Shown here piece after piece: positions 31,181-39,801 of a stretch of 64,000 bases of DNA (positions are counted from its first letter, which is position 1; each line of letters begins with the position of its first letter). Origin of the DNA: JAEZBP01 sp963832725 (lineage in GTDB: Bacteria; Myxococcota_A; Polyangia; Polyangiales; Sandaracinaceae); NCBI GenBank assembly GCA_963832725.1, contig CAWHVG010000005.1, positions 434,001-498,000 of the forward strand, in the 5' to 3' direction. Made by a program: the position numbers and the translations under genes. The notes under the pieces were generated by a model, which saw only the letters and a list, made by a program, of their open reading frames with translations, did not search any database and was not told the DNA's origin.

Positions 31181-31227
31181 GCGATCCCAGCCCGGCCCGC
31201 TCGAAGGGAGCGCGCCGAGACCGAGCG

Positions 31228-31466
31228 GGCTTCTCGCGTCGCAATCCCTTCTTCTGGCTCTTCACGATCGCGCTTCAGTTCCACGTCGGCCCGAAGATGT
31301 CGCCCTACTCCGCGCCACAGCACGGGCTCTTCGCCCCGGCGCGAGTCACAGCCGCGTTCGGGCGCAGCGCGGCGATGAACACCGACCTCTCCGAAGAGGA
31401 CTGAGAATCCCTGGCCGCTCTTCCCGAAGCCGCTCGACGAAGTGCGGACCGCGCTCGGCGTCCCGC
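31228..31466 (+). pseudogene. Possible remnant of a plus-strand gene (C-terminal fragment)
   Basis: The plus strand reads a protein-like stretch, NPFFWLFTIALQFHVGPKMS then PARVTAAFGRSAAMNTDLSEED, ending at a stop at 31402; another frame continues NPWPLFPKPLDEVRTALGVP to a stop at 31464. Both halves look like real protein rather than shadow sequence. GAATC sits near the junction, as in the other breaks, but one deletion alone leaves an in-frame TGA. No start or parent family could be identified, and the fragment abuts the start of the YndJ-like gene. Confidence 0.3.
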
Positions 31467-31492
31467 GCTGAGAACCGAGGCGAGCCCGTCAC

Positions 31493-31725
31493 GAGCACGA
31501 ACCCGCCCGCGGTCGACGCAGCCGGCCCACAATCGACCCCACCAGCACGAACCCGACGGCGCTCGACCCAGCCGGCCCACGACCGACCCCACCCGCACGA
31601 ACCCGACGGCGGTCGACCCAGCCGCCCCACGACCGACCCCACCAGCACGAACCCGACGGCGCTCGACCCAGCGGCCCACGACCGACCCCACCCGCACGAA
31701 GCCGCCCGCGGTCGACCCAGCCGGC
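31493..31725. repeat. 50-bp tandem repeat, about 4.5 units
   Basis: Units contain TCGACCCAGCCGGCCCAC, then GACCGACCCCACC(A/C)GCACGAA and CCCGACGGCG, with alternating CAGCACG and CCGCACG variants. The array is non-coding and lies in an 867-bp stretch between the YndJ-like gene and the gene at 32048 that, apart from this array, the remnant and two inverted repeats, shows nothing. Confidence 0.9.
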
Positions 31726-31784
31726 GAACGCGCATCGGGGCTCTCAGCACCACGACCGCAGCGAGTCGCGCCCGCAGCCAACCG

Positions 31785-31824
31785 CGACGTGCCGAAATTC
31801 CGCCGTTCGAATTTCGGCGCGTCG
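31785..31824. repeat. Hairpin with 16-bp stem
   Basis: Arms CGACGTGCCGAAATTC (31785-31800) and 31809-31824 pair at 15 of 16 positions around an 8-nt loop. AT-rich at the stem top, unlike surrounding DNA. Confidence 0.75.
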
Positions 31825-31911
31825 CGGCAAGGGTACGAGCCGCGCGCGGCGGAGGTCGTGGTGCAGCGAGCCCTCCTTCTCATAGAAGAAGCTGACGGCG
31901 ACCCCGGCCCA

Positions 31912-31986
31912 GGCCCGTCGTGGGGTTCGACCGAGCGAACCGCGAGCGAAGCGAGCGCCCAGCGACGTCGAAACCCACGACGGGCC
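31912..31986. repeat. Inverted repeat, 17-19 bp arms
   Basis: Arms 31914-31930 (CCCGTCGTGGGGTTCGA) and 31968-31984 pair at 16 of 17 positions; pairing continues two bases outward. The 37-bp interior contains GAGCGAAGCGAGCG. It lies about 60 bp past the 3' end of the minus-strand gene at 32048, so it could act as a terminator, although no T-run follows. Confidence 0.65.
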
Positions 31987-32047
31987 GACACCCTGAAGCA
32001 GAATCGCGCCTCGCCCCGACATGGCGTCGAGGCTGTCCCGAGGGAGC

Positions 32048-32635
32048 TCAGGCCTCGGTCGGACGAAGGCGCGGGATGAACTTGCCGCCGCGGAGCACGC
32101 GCTCGGCCTCGTCACCGCCCGGGACCTCGTTCGGGTAGACCTCCACCTCGGCCTCGGCGACGAACTGGCCGCAATCGGCGACCCAGCCGTTGCGCTCCTG
32201 CACCCAGGCGATGATCGCCGTCTGTGCCGCCTCGGTGATCGGCCGCTCGTCGTAGGCGTCGTTGCTCTCGAAGCCCTCGTCGATGGTCCAGCGGACCTTC
32301 ATCGGGCGGTTCGGGTCGGCGTGCTTGGCGGCTTCGCGAGCGAGCTTCTCGTCCGCTGCCGCGCGCGTCTCCTCGGTCTCACGGGCCCGCTTCACGGCCT
32401 CGGCGAGCTGCGCCGCGTGCGAGGCCATCAGCGCCTTCTCATCGTCGTCGTAGGGCCGCATCGCCGCCCTCAGATCGCCCGCCTGTTTGGGCGAGATATC
32501 GGAGATGACCGTGATCACCTCCACGAAACGCGGTCGATCCTGGAGCCAGGTGAGCGCGTCTTCGTAGCAGTCGAGAGTGGCGATGAGCGTCTCCTCGGTC
32601 TCGAGGTTCCGCACCTTGATTTGGAATTCGGCCAT
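32048..32635 (-). CDS. Conserved hypothetical protein
   Basis: This 195-residue acidic soluble protein starts MAEFQIKVRNLETEETLIAT. The middle is a helical Ala/Glu/Lys region (HAAQLAEAVKRARETEETRA) and the end is a mixed segment (GWVADCGQFVAEAEVEVYPN). No signal peptide, membrane segment or known motif was seen. The ATG at 32635 is chosen because the longer in-frame extension is Pro/Arg-rich. Base and codon use match neighbouring genuine genes. Confidence 0.75.
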   Translation of the reverse strand: MAEFQIKVRNLETEETLIATLDCYEDALTWLQDRPRFVEVITVISDISPKQAGDLRAAMRPYDDDEKALMASHAAQLAEAVKRARETEETRAAADEKLAREAAKHADPNRPMKVRWTIDEGFESNDAYDERPITEAAQTAIIAWVQERNGWVADCGQFVAEAEVEVYPNEVPGGDEAERVLRGGKFIPRLRPTEA

Positions 32636-32801
32636 GCCCGCACCTTCGCCGAGGTCACACCGGGTGCGCAAGGGGCCCGGTGCGCGTAGCGGCCGTCTGA
32701 AGCTCGTTCCGCGTCGAGCCGGTTCGAGCTTCGGGACGAACGATGGGGCGTCCACGAGACCGAGCCGGGACCGTCACCAGCCGACGTGGTATGGCAGCCG
32801 G

Positions 32802-33377
32802 GTGAGAGCTTCGATTGCGCTGGCCACTCTCCTCTTCACCGCGTGCGGCGCGCCCGCCGCGCAGCGGGCACCGGTGGCGGCGGACGAGCCGGCGGCCGTC
32901 TCCCTCGAGGCGTCGCCGCCCGAGCTCGGCGACGGCGTAGTGGCGATGGATCCGGTCTGCGCGGAAGGCGCGCCCGAGCGCTGCGACGCGATCGACGACG
33001 ATTGCGACGGCGCGATCGACGAGGGCTGCGACCAGGCACCCGAAGGCGCGTTCGTCGCCGCCGTGGCGTGGAACGGGAGCGCCGACGTGGACCTGCTCCT
33101 GAGCGGGCCGGATGCGGACGAGCCGATCCACGTGGCGAGCCGCGGAGGCTGCGCCGACCCGGCCGAGAATCGGGTCGAGCGCTCGGTCTTCCCGGCGCTG
33201 GCACCGGGCCGCTACCGCGTGGAGGTGCGCGGCGTGGACGCGTGCGGCGGCGAAGACGTCGTCACCACGAGCGCGTCGATCGCCGTGAACGACGTGGTGG
33301 TCGGCGTCTTCAACCGGCCGCTGGAGATCGGACGGAGCGCGACGATGATCGAGCTCGAAGTCACGGCCGGTCGCTGA
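32802..33377 (+). CDS. Lipoprotein with MopE-like Asp/Cys motif
   Basis: This 191-residue lipoprotein starts at GTG with RASIALATLLFTAC (lipobox Cys about 16). Around residue 65 it carries CDAIDDDCDGAIDEGCD, an Asp-rich motif flanked by Cys that is common in metal-binding repeats of the MopE type in myxobacteria. A beta-rich domain follows (WNGSADVDLLLSGPDADEP, PALAPGRYRVEVRGVDACGG). It is divergent from the gene at 32635 with a 166-bp gap. Metal binding is inferred from the motif only. Confidence 0.78.
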   Translation: MRASIALATLLFTACGAPAAQRAPVAADEPAAVSLEASPPELGDGVVAMDPVCAEGAPERCDAIDDDCDGAIDEGCDQAPEGAFVAAVAWNGSADVDLLLSGPDADEPIHVASRGGCADPAENRVERSVFPALAPGRYRVEVRGVDACGGEDVVTTSASIAVNDVVVGVFNRPLEIGRSATMIELEVTAGR

Positions 33378-33629
33378 GCGAGCCTTCTCGCAAATCGGCG
33401 TTCGTGCCACGCGCGATGCCTCCGGGTGCATCCGCCCGGACGACGCGGCGTCGCGACCTGGAAACGAAGGGCGTGAGGCGAGCGGAGCCGACGAGCGCGT
33501 CGGTCGCGCGTTCCTCTTCGTCGTCCTTTCGGCCGTCGACCCCACGCGCCGCTCGATCCGAGCGTCTGCGACGCTGCCGACTGCCTCCCGCTTCCCCATC
33601 GATCGCGCACCAGGCGGCGCAGCGCCCCT

Positions 33630-34106
33630 TCATTCGAAGACGATCCGCTCGTCCTCGGCGCGCACGTAGCGCTGCCCGGCGGCGCGTCCGCTCTTTGGAT
33701 CCACCGCACGGAAGAGGTGCCCGACATAGGTCGCGCGCTCGCGCTCCCCGCCGGGAATCAAGCTCCCGTCCGAGCGCAGCTGCCCGTCGTAGCTCACCCA
33801 GATGAGCTCGAGCTTGTGCTCGGTGCCGTTGACGAAGCGCACCGTGATCGGCTCGCCGCCGTGCAGCGAGCGCCAGGGGATCTCCGCCTCCGCCGGCAGC
33901 CCCGCCATGTCGGCGACGACGCTCGCGAGCGCAGCGCGGGCCCGCTCGAGCCCGGCGCGGGCGTCGTCCCGTTCCGCCTGCAGCGTCTCCGCCCGGGCCC
34001 GCAGGGCCGCCACCTCGTCGCGATAGGGCACACCGGAGGATGTCGTCGCCGCAGCCGGCTGGCCAACGCCGACGGCTCGCCCGTCGTCGCCGCATGCCTC
34101 CCGCAC
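33630..34106 (-). CDS. Protein with VHL beta-like domain
   Basis: This protein of about 158 residues has a coiled-coil N-terminal half (YRDEVAALRARAETLQAERD) and a C-terminal domain resembling the beta domain of the von Hippel-Lindau tumour suppressor: ITVRFVNGTEHKLELIWVSY, then DGQLRSDGSLIPGGE, then RATYVGHLFRAVD. In eukaryotes this fold binds hydroxyproline peptides; bacterial copies are of unknown function. The GTG at 34106 is a weak choice with no clear ribosome-binding site, and the true N-terminus may differ. Confidence 0.7.
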   Translation of the reverse strand: MREACGDDGRAVGVGQPAAATTSSGVPYRDEVAALRARAETLQAERDDARAGLERARAALASVVADMAGLPAEAEIPWRSLHGGEPITVRFVNGTEHKLELIWVSYDGQLRSDGSLIPGGERERATYVGHLFRAVDPKSGRAAGQRYVRAEDERIVFE

Positions 34107-34292
34107 GCAGGATCGCCCACGCCCATCGTCGCGTCGCCGTGAGCTCCTCGGTCAGCGCGGCGCCCCGGACCAAGTCGGCGAGCCCCGCCGCCAGCCGCGG
34201 CACCTCACGTCACCGCCGTGACGGCCCGGATGTCTGTCCCCAACGCTGACCGAGCCCGGCAGCGGGACAGCGCGTGAGCTCGCGAGCGACCC

Positions 34293-36008
34293 TCAGCCCG
34301 CCGCCTGCGCCGTCGCGTCTCCCTCGAGCTCCTCGCGCCACTCCCGCGAGAGGGCCACCTCGTCGCGGTAGCGCAAGAGCTCGCGCTCCTTGGTCGCGTC
34401 GTCCCAGTCGAGGAGCTTCGCCATCCGATCCGCCACCTTCGGCGCCGCGCCGAGGCCCTGATCGCGGTCCCGGTAGAAGAGCTGCGTGCGGCGGACCATC
34501 ACATCGCAGACGGTCGCGGCCAGCTCCTCGTTCACCGCCCAGTCGACCTGCGCCATCACCTCGGGACGCCCCGCCACCAACCGCTCGGCGAGCGCGGCGT
34601 CGGCGGCCATCGCGCGCGCGATCTCCACCGCGCGCATCCCGTAGGTGTCCGCCAGATGCCGCGCCACGTCCTCCGGCACCCGCGGGTGACCGGCCTTCGA
34701 CACCTCCTCGGCGACCTTCGCGTGATCGTCGTCGTCCGGCCACCCCACCGCGCCCGGCAGCGGCTCCTTGCCCGTCGCGGGCGGACCGAGCTCCAGCGGA
34801 CCGCGCTCGAGCTCCAGCATCCTGACGGCGGTGTCGACCACCTCCGCGGCCATGCGCCGGTAGGTCGTCAGCTTGCCGCCGGCGATGGTGATCAGTCCGT
34901 CCTGCCCGATGACGATCTGATGCTCGCGGCTGACGGCGGACTCGCTCACCTCCGCGCCCTGCTCGCCCTGCTCGCTCTGCGGCGCCATCAGCGGCCGGAT
35001 GCCGGCCCAAGTGGCGATGACGTCGTCCCGCTCGAGCGTATTGCCCGGGAAGTAGCTGTTGCTGGCGTCGATCAAGTAGTCGATGTCCTCCAGCGTGGCG
35101 CGCACCGCCGCGGGATCGCCCTCGTAGTCGGTGTCGGTCGTGCCGAGGTAGGTGCGGTCGCCCCAGGGGATCGCGAAGAGCACGCGCTCGTCGGTCGGGT
35201 GGAAGCAGACCACCGCGTGGGCCAGCGGGAGCTTCTCGCGCTCGACCACGATGTGGATGCCCTTGGTCGGCCGGAGGATGTGCCCGGTGGGCAGGCCGCT
35301 GCTCATCTCGATCGTGCGGTCGGTCCAGGGACCGGTCGCGTTGACGACCGTGCGCGCCTCGATCTCCTTCTCGCCGCCGCCGAGCACGTCCTCGACCACC
35401 ACGCCGCGCACGCGCCCGCTCTCGGTCTTGAGGAACCGGGTCACCTTCGCCCAGGTGGCGACGATGGCGCCGCCGGCGGCGGCGTCGAGCGCGGTCTCGA
35501 GCGTCAGCCGCGCGTCGTCGGTCGCGCAGTCGTAGTAGAGCGGCGCGCCCTTGAGCCCCTCCTGCTTCACCGCCGGCTCGATCCGCGCGACCTCCCGCGG
35601 CTTCAGGTTCTTGTGGATCTTCGGCGAGCGGAAGAGCGAGAGCCCGTCGTAGAGCCACATGCCCGCGTTGATCAGCCAGAGCTGTCGGCGGGCGCCGCGG
35701 TAGACCGGGAAGAGGAAGCCGAGCGGGTTCACGAGATGCGGCGCGATGTCCTGCAGGATGCGCCGCTCGCTCACCGCCTCGAACACCAGGCTGAACTCGT
35801 AGTGCTCGAGGTAGCGCAGCCCGCCGTGGATGAGCTTGCTGGAGCGGGAGCTGGTCCCGAACGCCAGATCGTTCATCTCGACCAGCGCCACCTTCAGCCC
35901 ACGCCGCGCGGCGTCGCGCGCGATGCCCGCGCCGGTCACGCCGCCGCCGACGACGAGCACGTCGACCGGTCCCGAGAGCTCGTCCCACATCGCGCTTCGC
36001 TTCGGCAT
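34293..36008 (-). CDS. glpD: Aerobic glycerol-3-phosphate dehydrogenase
   Basis: This 571-residue FAD enzyme oxidises glycerol-3-phosphate to dihydroxyacetone phosphate at the membrane and feeds electrons to quinone. The N-terminal FAD-binding motif VVGGGVTGAGIARDAARRG lies at about residues 18-36, followed by SSRSSKLIHGGLRYLEHYEF, typical of GlpD. The substrate-domain signature TIAGGKLTTYRRMA and a C-terminal helical DAO-C domain are present. Length is normal. No glycerol kinase or facilitator is adjacent. The purA-like gene upstream (104 bp away) is transcribed in the same direction. Confidence 0.95.
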   Translation of the reverse strand: MPKRSAMWDELSGPVDVLVVGGGVTGAGIARDAARRGLKVALVEMNDLAFGTSSRSSKLIHGGLRYLEHYEFSLVFEAVSERRILQDIAPHLVNPLGFLFPVYRGARRQLWLINAGMWLYDGLSLFRSPKIHKNLKPREVARIEPAVKQEGLKGAPLYYDCATDDARLTLETALDAAAGGAIVATWAKVTRFLKTESGRVRGVVVEDVLGGGEKEIEARTVVNATGPWTDRTIEMSSGLPTGHILRPTKGIHIVVEREKLPLAHAVVCFHPTDERVLFAIPWGDRTYLGTTDTDYEGDPAAVRATLEDIDYLIDASNSYFPGNTLERDDVIATWAGIRPLMAPQSEQGEQGAEVSESAVSREHQIVIGQDGLITIAGGKLTTYRRMAAEVVDTAVRMLELERGPLELGPPATGKEPLPGAVGWPDDDDHAKVAEEVSKAGHPRVPEDVARHLADTYGMRAVEIARAMAADAALAERLVAGRPEVMAQVDWAVNEELAATVCDVMVRRTQLFYRDRDQGLGAAPKVADRMAKLLDWDDATKERELLRYRDEVALSREWREELEGDATAQAAG

Positions 36009-36111
36009 CGTCCGGTCCGGCTCCTTTCGCGTCAGATCGTGGGGGATGTAGCACCCGCCCCCGTTCGGGGCGAGACCCGCGATCCGGCGGCCCGCGTCAG
36101 ACCAGCCCGCG

Positions 36112-37380
36112 TCAGACCAGCTCGCGGCGGATCAACGTCTGCGCGCGGTCGGGGCCGACCTTCACCACGTCGATCGGCACGCCGCTGGCCTGCTCGAGGG
36201 TCTCCACGTAGCGGCGCGCGTTCGCGGGCAGGTCGTCGAAGGCGCGGCAGTCGCCAATCGGCTCGCTCCAGCCGGGCACCATCTCCATCCGCGGCTTCAC
36301 CCGCGAGCCGCCTTCGAAGGGCGGCTCGGTGCGCTCTTCTCCGTCGAGCTCGTAGGCGACGCAGATGGGGATCTCCTCGATGCCGGTCAGCACGTCGAGC
36401 TTGGTGAGCGCCACCGCGTCGAACCCGTTCACGCGCGCGGCGTAGCGCAGCACGGGCACGTCGAACATGCCGCAGCGACGCGGGCGCGCGGTCGTGGGGC
36501 TCACCTCGCCGCCGGCCTGGACGAGGCGGGCGGCCAGGTCGCCGGTGAGCTCCGAGGGCAGCGGCCCAGGGCCCGAGCGGGTCGCATAAGCCTTCGCGAC
36601 GCCGACCACCTTGTCGATGAGCCGCGGCGCGATGCCGGTGCCGGTCGCCGCGCCGCCCGCCACGGTGGAGGCCGCGACCACGTAGGGGTAGTAGCCGTGA
36701 TCGATGTCGACCATCGTCCCGAAGCCGCCCTCGATCACCACGCGAGCGCCCTCCTTCGCGCGCTCGGTGATCAGCCGCGAGCCGTCGACGATGTGCGGGC
36801 GGAGCTTCTCGCCGAGGCCGGCGTAGAGGTCGACCATCGCCTCCACCTCGGGCACTTCGGCGTCGAGCTCTTCGAGCAGCGGCGCGGCCGCCTCGAGGCT
36901 GGCCCGGATCTGCTCGCGCAGCACCTCCGGCCGTAAGAGATCGCCCACCCGCACCGCGCGCCGGCCGACCTGATCGGCGAACGCCGGCCCGAGCCCGCGC
37001 CGCGGCGCGCCGCTGGCGCCCTCGACCTCGTCGCGAAGCTGATCGATATCCACGTGATGCGGCAGCACCACCACCGCGCGCTGACAGATCTTCAGCTCCC
37101 CGTGGTGCGCGTTGTGCGCGTCGAGCATCGCCAGCTCGTCGAGGAGCCGGCGCGGATCGATGGCCATGCCCTGCGCGAGCAGGCAAGTCTTGCCCATGCG
37201 GAGCGGGCCGGAGGGAATCACGTGGAAGACGAGCCGCTCTCCGTCGGCCATCAGGCTCTGCCCCGGATCGAACCCGCCCGCGTACTGCGCCACGAGCGCC
37301 GCCTCGGCGGCCAAGAGCTCCACCACGTTCCCTTTGCCCTCGTCGCCGAACTGCGCACCCACCACCGCCACGACACTCAT
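36112..37380 (-). CDS. Divergent adenylosuccinate synthetase-like protein (PurA paralogue)
   Basis: This 422-residue protein aligns with adenylosuccinate synthetase (IMP + Asp + GTP to adenylosuccinate) from end to end. The P-loop and catalytic Asp are kept (VVGAQFGDEGKGN, Asp13 equivalent), as are LTKLDVLTG for guanine and VGPDRAQTLI. However, the invariant GGHNAGHT is GGFDPGQS, so catalytic His41 is Gln and IMP-contact Asn38 is Asp; the Thr129 region reads GAPRRGLGP, and EGAQGT is EGGFGT, changing Gln224 to Phe. TTGRRRRTGW reads TTARPRRCGM. The fold and GTP use are probably conserved, but the acceptor substrate or activity has likely changed. A canonical purA should exist elsewhere if so. 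Confidence 0.8.
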   Translation of the reverse strand: MSVVAVVGAQFGDEGKGNVVELLAAEAALVAQYAGGFDPGQSLMADGERLVFHVIPSGPLRMGKTCLLAQGMAIDPRRLLDELAMLDAHNAHHGELKICQRAVVVLPHHVDIDQLRDEVEGASGAPRRGLGPAFADQVGRRAVRVGDLLRPEVLREQIRASLEAAAPLLEELDAEVPEVEAMVDLYAGLGEKLRPHIVDGSRLITERAKEGARVVIEGGFGTMVDIDHGYYPYVVAASTVAGGAATGTGIAPRLIDKVVGVAKAYATRSGPGPLPSELTGDLAARLVQAGGEVSPTTARPRRCGMFDVPVLRYAARVNGFDAVALTKLDVLTGIEEIPICVAYELDGEERTEPPFEGGSRVKPRMEMVPGWSEPIGDCRAFDDLPANARRYVETLEQASGVPIDVVKVGPDRAQTLIRRELV

Positions 37381-37841
37381 TCATCCCTCCTCGCGTTCGA
37401 GTGCGCCCATCGTAGATCGCGGGGGCCGGCGCCGTCAGCCGGGATGGTCCCGACGGCTCGGCCAGTCGGCGCGCACGGGCGTCGGTCACATCGAAGCACC
37501 CAGACGGACCGCCTCGAGGTCGAACGCCGAGACCCGTGACCCGCTCGGTTCAGCCCCAGCGAATCGAGAGCTGGCAGGTGGCATCGCCCTGCGACGTGCG
37601 ACAGCCTCCTGCCACGTTCGGCGTGCAACTGTGCGGCCCCCGTTTCGCCGAGGAACCGGGACCCACGACTACGTCAGGAGAGCCACATTGTGGAGGGGAC
37701 AGCGCTCGCCCGAGCGCCCGGCGCTCGAAGATCGGCGGAAGGAACGCCCGATCGTCCGCCACCTTCGCCGATCCAGACGGGTAACCCCGCGAGGTCATTG
37801 ACCGACAGAGCCGGCACGCGGCCTGCCATGGCTCCGCCGCG
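37381..37841. other. Intergenic region at the left end of the accessory island
   Basis: No convincing gene. It contains the left 39-bp repeat (37550-37588) and lies between the purA-like gene and the IS91-type transposase. The minus strand immediately upstream of that repeat reads CRTSQGDATCQLSIRWG and stop, matching the C-terminus of the gene at 45698-46252, so this is a gene-end remnant rather than random sequence. Confidence 0.6.
37550..37588. repeat. 39-bp direct repeat, left copy
   Basis: This sequence, starting TCAGCCCCAGCGAATCGAGA, is identical to 45698-45736 in the same orientation. On the minus strand it encodes the last residues GDATCQLSIRWG plus stop of the DUF2378-like gene. The two copies bracket an 8.1-kb region rich in mobile DNA, as attachment-site duplications or ends of a duplication would. 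Confidence 0.85.
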
Positions 37842-38238
37842 GTGGAAGGGCTCCGTCGTCGTCAGCACGGTGCAGCGAAGGTGAGCGCGCCCGCACCGGC
37901 CTGTGCGGCTCGCGCGGACGGCTACGCGCGTCGGAGGCCGGAAGAGACGCTTCTCTACGAGCTCGTGCGCGAGCACTGGCCGCGCTTCGTGGAGCGGGCG
38001 GAGGAGCAAGGCGGCGGGCTGCCGCAGTTCGTGGTGCGGGAGTTCGAGGAGTACTTGCGCTGCGGCATCCTCGAGCACGGCCTGCTGCATCTGCGATGCG
38101 CCCGGTGCGGGCACGACATGCGTGTGCGCGTTTTCAGCTGCAAACGCCGCGGCTTCTGCCCCTCGTGTCTCGGGCGGCGGATGTCGGACATGGCGGCGCA
38201 CCTGGTGGAGGAGGTGTTGCCGGAGGTGCCGATCCGCC
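37842..38238 (+). pseudogene. IS91-family transposase, N-terminal zinc-binding part
   Basis: This fragment carries the transposase zinc-binding domain: ETLLYELVREHWPRFVE, then LRCARCGHDMRVRVFSC, then CPSCLGRRMSDMAAHLVEEV and LPEVPIR. It is cut at 38238 by the group II intron. Joined to 40161 it continues PIRQWVCSLPWSVRYALAYD, exactly as in intact IS91-type transposases, so the insertion was precise. The first codon is uncertain because the first 25 residues resemble no family member. Confidence 0.85.
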
Positions 38239-38288
38239 GTCGCGGTAGGGACGGGCCTTAGCTCGATGGGGTCGGCCCGCCCCCCGCA

Positions 38289-38323
38289 CAGAACCCGGCG
38301 AGCGGAACTACCGCACCGGGCTC
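38289..38323 (-). ncRNA. Group II intron domain V
   Basis: The minus strand reads GAGCCCGGTGCGG, loop TAGT, TCCGC, then TCGCCGGGTTCTG, folding into the conserved domain V hairpin with the 2-nt bulge. The maturase stop codon (CGG-TAG) falls inside it, so the protein end and the ribozyme core overlap. Domain VI follows, with paired GGGCC/GGCCC and an unpaired A near the branch position. Confidence 0.85.
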
Positions 38324-39801
38324 CCACCTCGGGTCCTGGCGTCGAACCTCTCGGTCGGCCAAGGATGCAGGATGTGAGCGCGCGGCAACCAGCGGTCCGC
38401 GAGTCGGGTGGTCCGACCCCAACTCGTTCGGTCACGCTGGCTCCGGCGCCGAAGCGCCTTGTGCCAGTGCCGGACGACCTGTTTGCGGTACTGCTGGATG
38501 GCAGGGCTGTTGGTCGGGATCGCGTGGTAGTTCAGGTATCCCTGCACCACGCGACCCAACCATTTGCCCTGCTTCTCGATGGAGAGGTGGCGCCGCCGCA
38601 TGATCTCCTCTCGGAGCTTGCGTAGCGCAGTGCGCATTCGCGCCTTCGACGTATGCCGGGTCAGCAGAAACCGTCCCGACCTCGCCTTGGTGCAGATGTG
38701 CGTGAAGCCCAAGAACTCGAATGTTTCAGGCTTCCCTGCGCCACGACGGCTGCGTCGCTCGTGCGCGAACGCACCGAACTCGATGAGTCGAGTCTTCTCC
38801 GGGTGAAGCTCGAGACCGAACTTCTTCAGCCTGGCCTCGAGCTCGCGTCGGAACCGGTGCGCGTCACGCATCGACGAAAAGCCCACGACGGCGTCGTCCG
38901 CGTAGCGCACGACGATCATCTCGCCTTCCGCCCGCTTGTTCCGCCATGCGTGGACCCATAGGTCGAAGACGTAGTGCAGGTAGATGTTCGCGAGGAGCGG
39001 TGAGATCACCGCCCCTTGCGGCGTCCCCTGTCGCCACATCTCGAGCTCTGCCCCTTCCATCACTCCTGCGCGCAGCCAGCGCTGCACGATACGCAGGAGC
39101 CGCTTGTCTCCGATCCGATGCTCGAGGAACTTGGCCATCCAGCCGTGGTCGATGGTGTCGAAGTAACGGCGGATGTCCAGGTCGAGCACCCAGTTCACCT
39201 TCTTACGCAGGATCCCGACCGTGAGCGCATCCAACGCATCGTGCTGGCCGCGTCCAGGACGGAACCCGTACGAGAAGCCGAGGAAGTCCTCCTCGTAGAT
39301 CGCGCTCATCACCTCGGACACCGCACGCTGGACGATCTTGTCCTCCAGCGACGCGATGCCCAGCGGACGCATGCTGCCATCCGTCTTGGCGATGTACGCC
39401 CTACGAGTCGGCTTCGGTCGGTACGCTCCTCGGTGCAGCTTCGAGTGGAGCTCATTCAAGCTCGCCCCGAGGTTCTGCCCGTACTGCTCCCACGTCACCC
39501 CGTCGATCCCCGCGGACGCCCGCCTCCGCAACGCGAAGTAGGACTTCCTCAGGAGCTCCGGAGTCACGTGATGAAGGAGCGCTGTGAACTTCGCCTCCTT
39601 GTCCTTCTTTGCTGCTTGACGCACACGGTCGAGCCCACGGGTCACACTGGATTCCGGCTCTGCGTCCGGCGTGTGGTGTGCCCGGCCGTGTTTCCCTTGG
39701 CCCGCCCCCTTCCCTCCATCCCCTCCGACCCTACGAGTACGATCGTTCGGAAACTTCGCAGGTACTATGGGGCGGCCCGACTTCCCTCGTTCGTTCGTCA
39801 T
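38308..39801 (-). CDS. ltrA: Group II intron-encoded reverse transcriptase/maturase
   Basis: This 497-residue protein has reverse transcriptase blocks in order: RRASAGIDGVTWEQY, MRPLGIASLEDKIVQRAV, FSYGFRPGRGQHDAL, VLDLDIRRYFDTIDH, GTPQGAVISPLLANIYLHY and the catalytic VVRYADDAVVGF, then FLGFTH and the maturase X domain. No C-terminal HNH endonuclease is present; the protein ends LHPWPTERFDARTRGGSPVR inside domain V. It aids intron splicing and copies the intron into new sites. All catalytic residues are intact, so the intron may be active. Confidence 0.95.
   Translation of the reverse strand: MTNERGKSGRPIVPAKFPNDRTRRVGGDGGKGAGQGKHGRAHHTPDAEPESSVTRGLDRVRQAAKKDKEAKFTALLHHVTPELLRKSYFALRRRASAGIDGVTWEQYGQNLGASLNELHSKLHRGAYRPKPTRRAYIAKTDGSMRPLGIASLEDKIVQRAVSEVMSAIYEEDFLGFSYGFRPGRGQHDALDALTVGILRKKVNWVLDLDIRRYFDTIDHGWMAKFLEHRIGDKRLLRIVQRWLRAGVMEGAELEMWRQGTPQGAVISPLLANIYLHYVFDLWVHAWRNKRAEGEMIVVRYADDAVVGFSSMRDAHRFRRELEARLKKFGLELHPEKTRLIEFGAFAHERRSRRGAGKPETFEFLGFTHICTKARSGRFLLTRHTSKARMRTALRKLREEIMRRRHLSIEKQGKWLGRVVQGYLNYHAIPTNSPAIQQYRKQVVRHWHKALRRRSQRDRTSWGRTTRLADRWLPRAHILHPWPTERFDARTRGGSPVR

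Noticed and set aside
32048..32755. Longer start for the hypothetical protein at 32048
   Set aside because: The extra 40 residues are Pro/Arg-rich and overlap the divergent promoter region; ATG 32635 gives a compact normal N-terminus.
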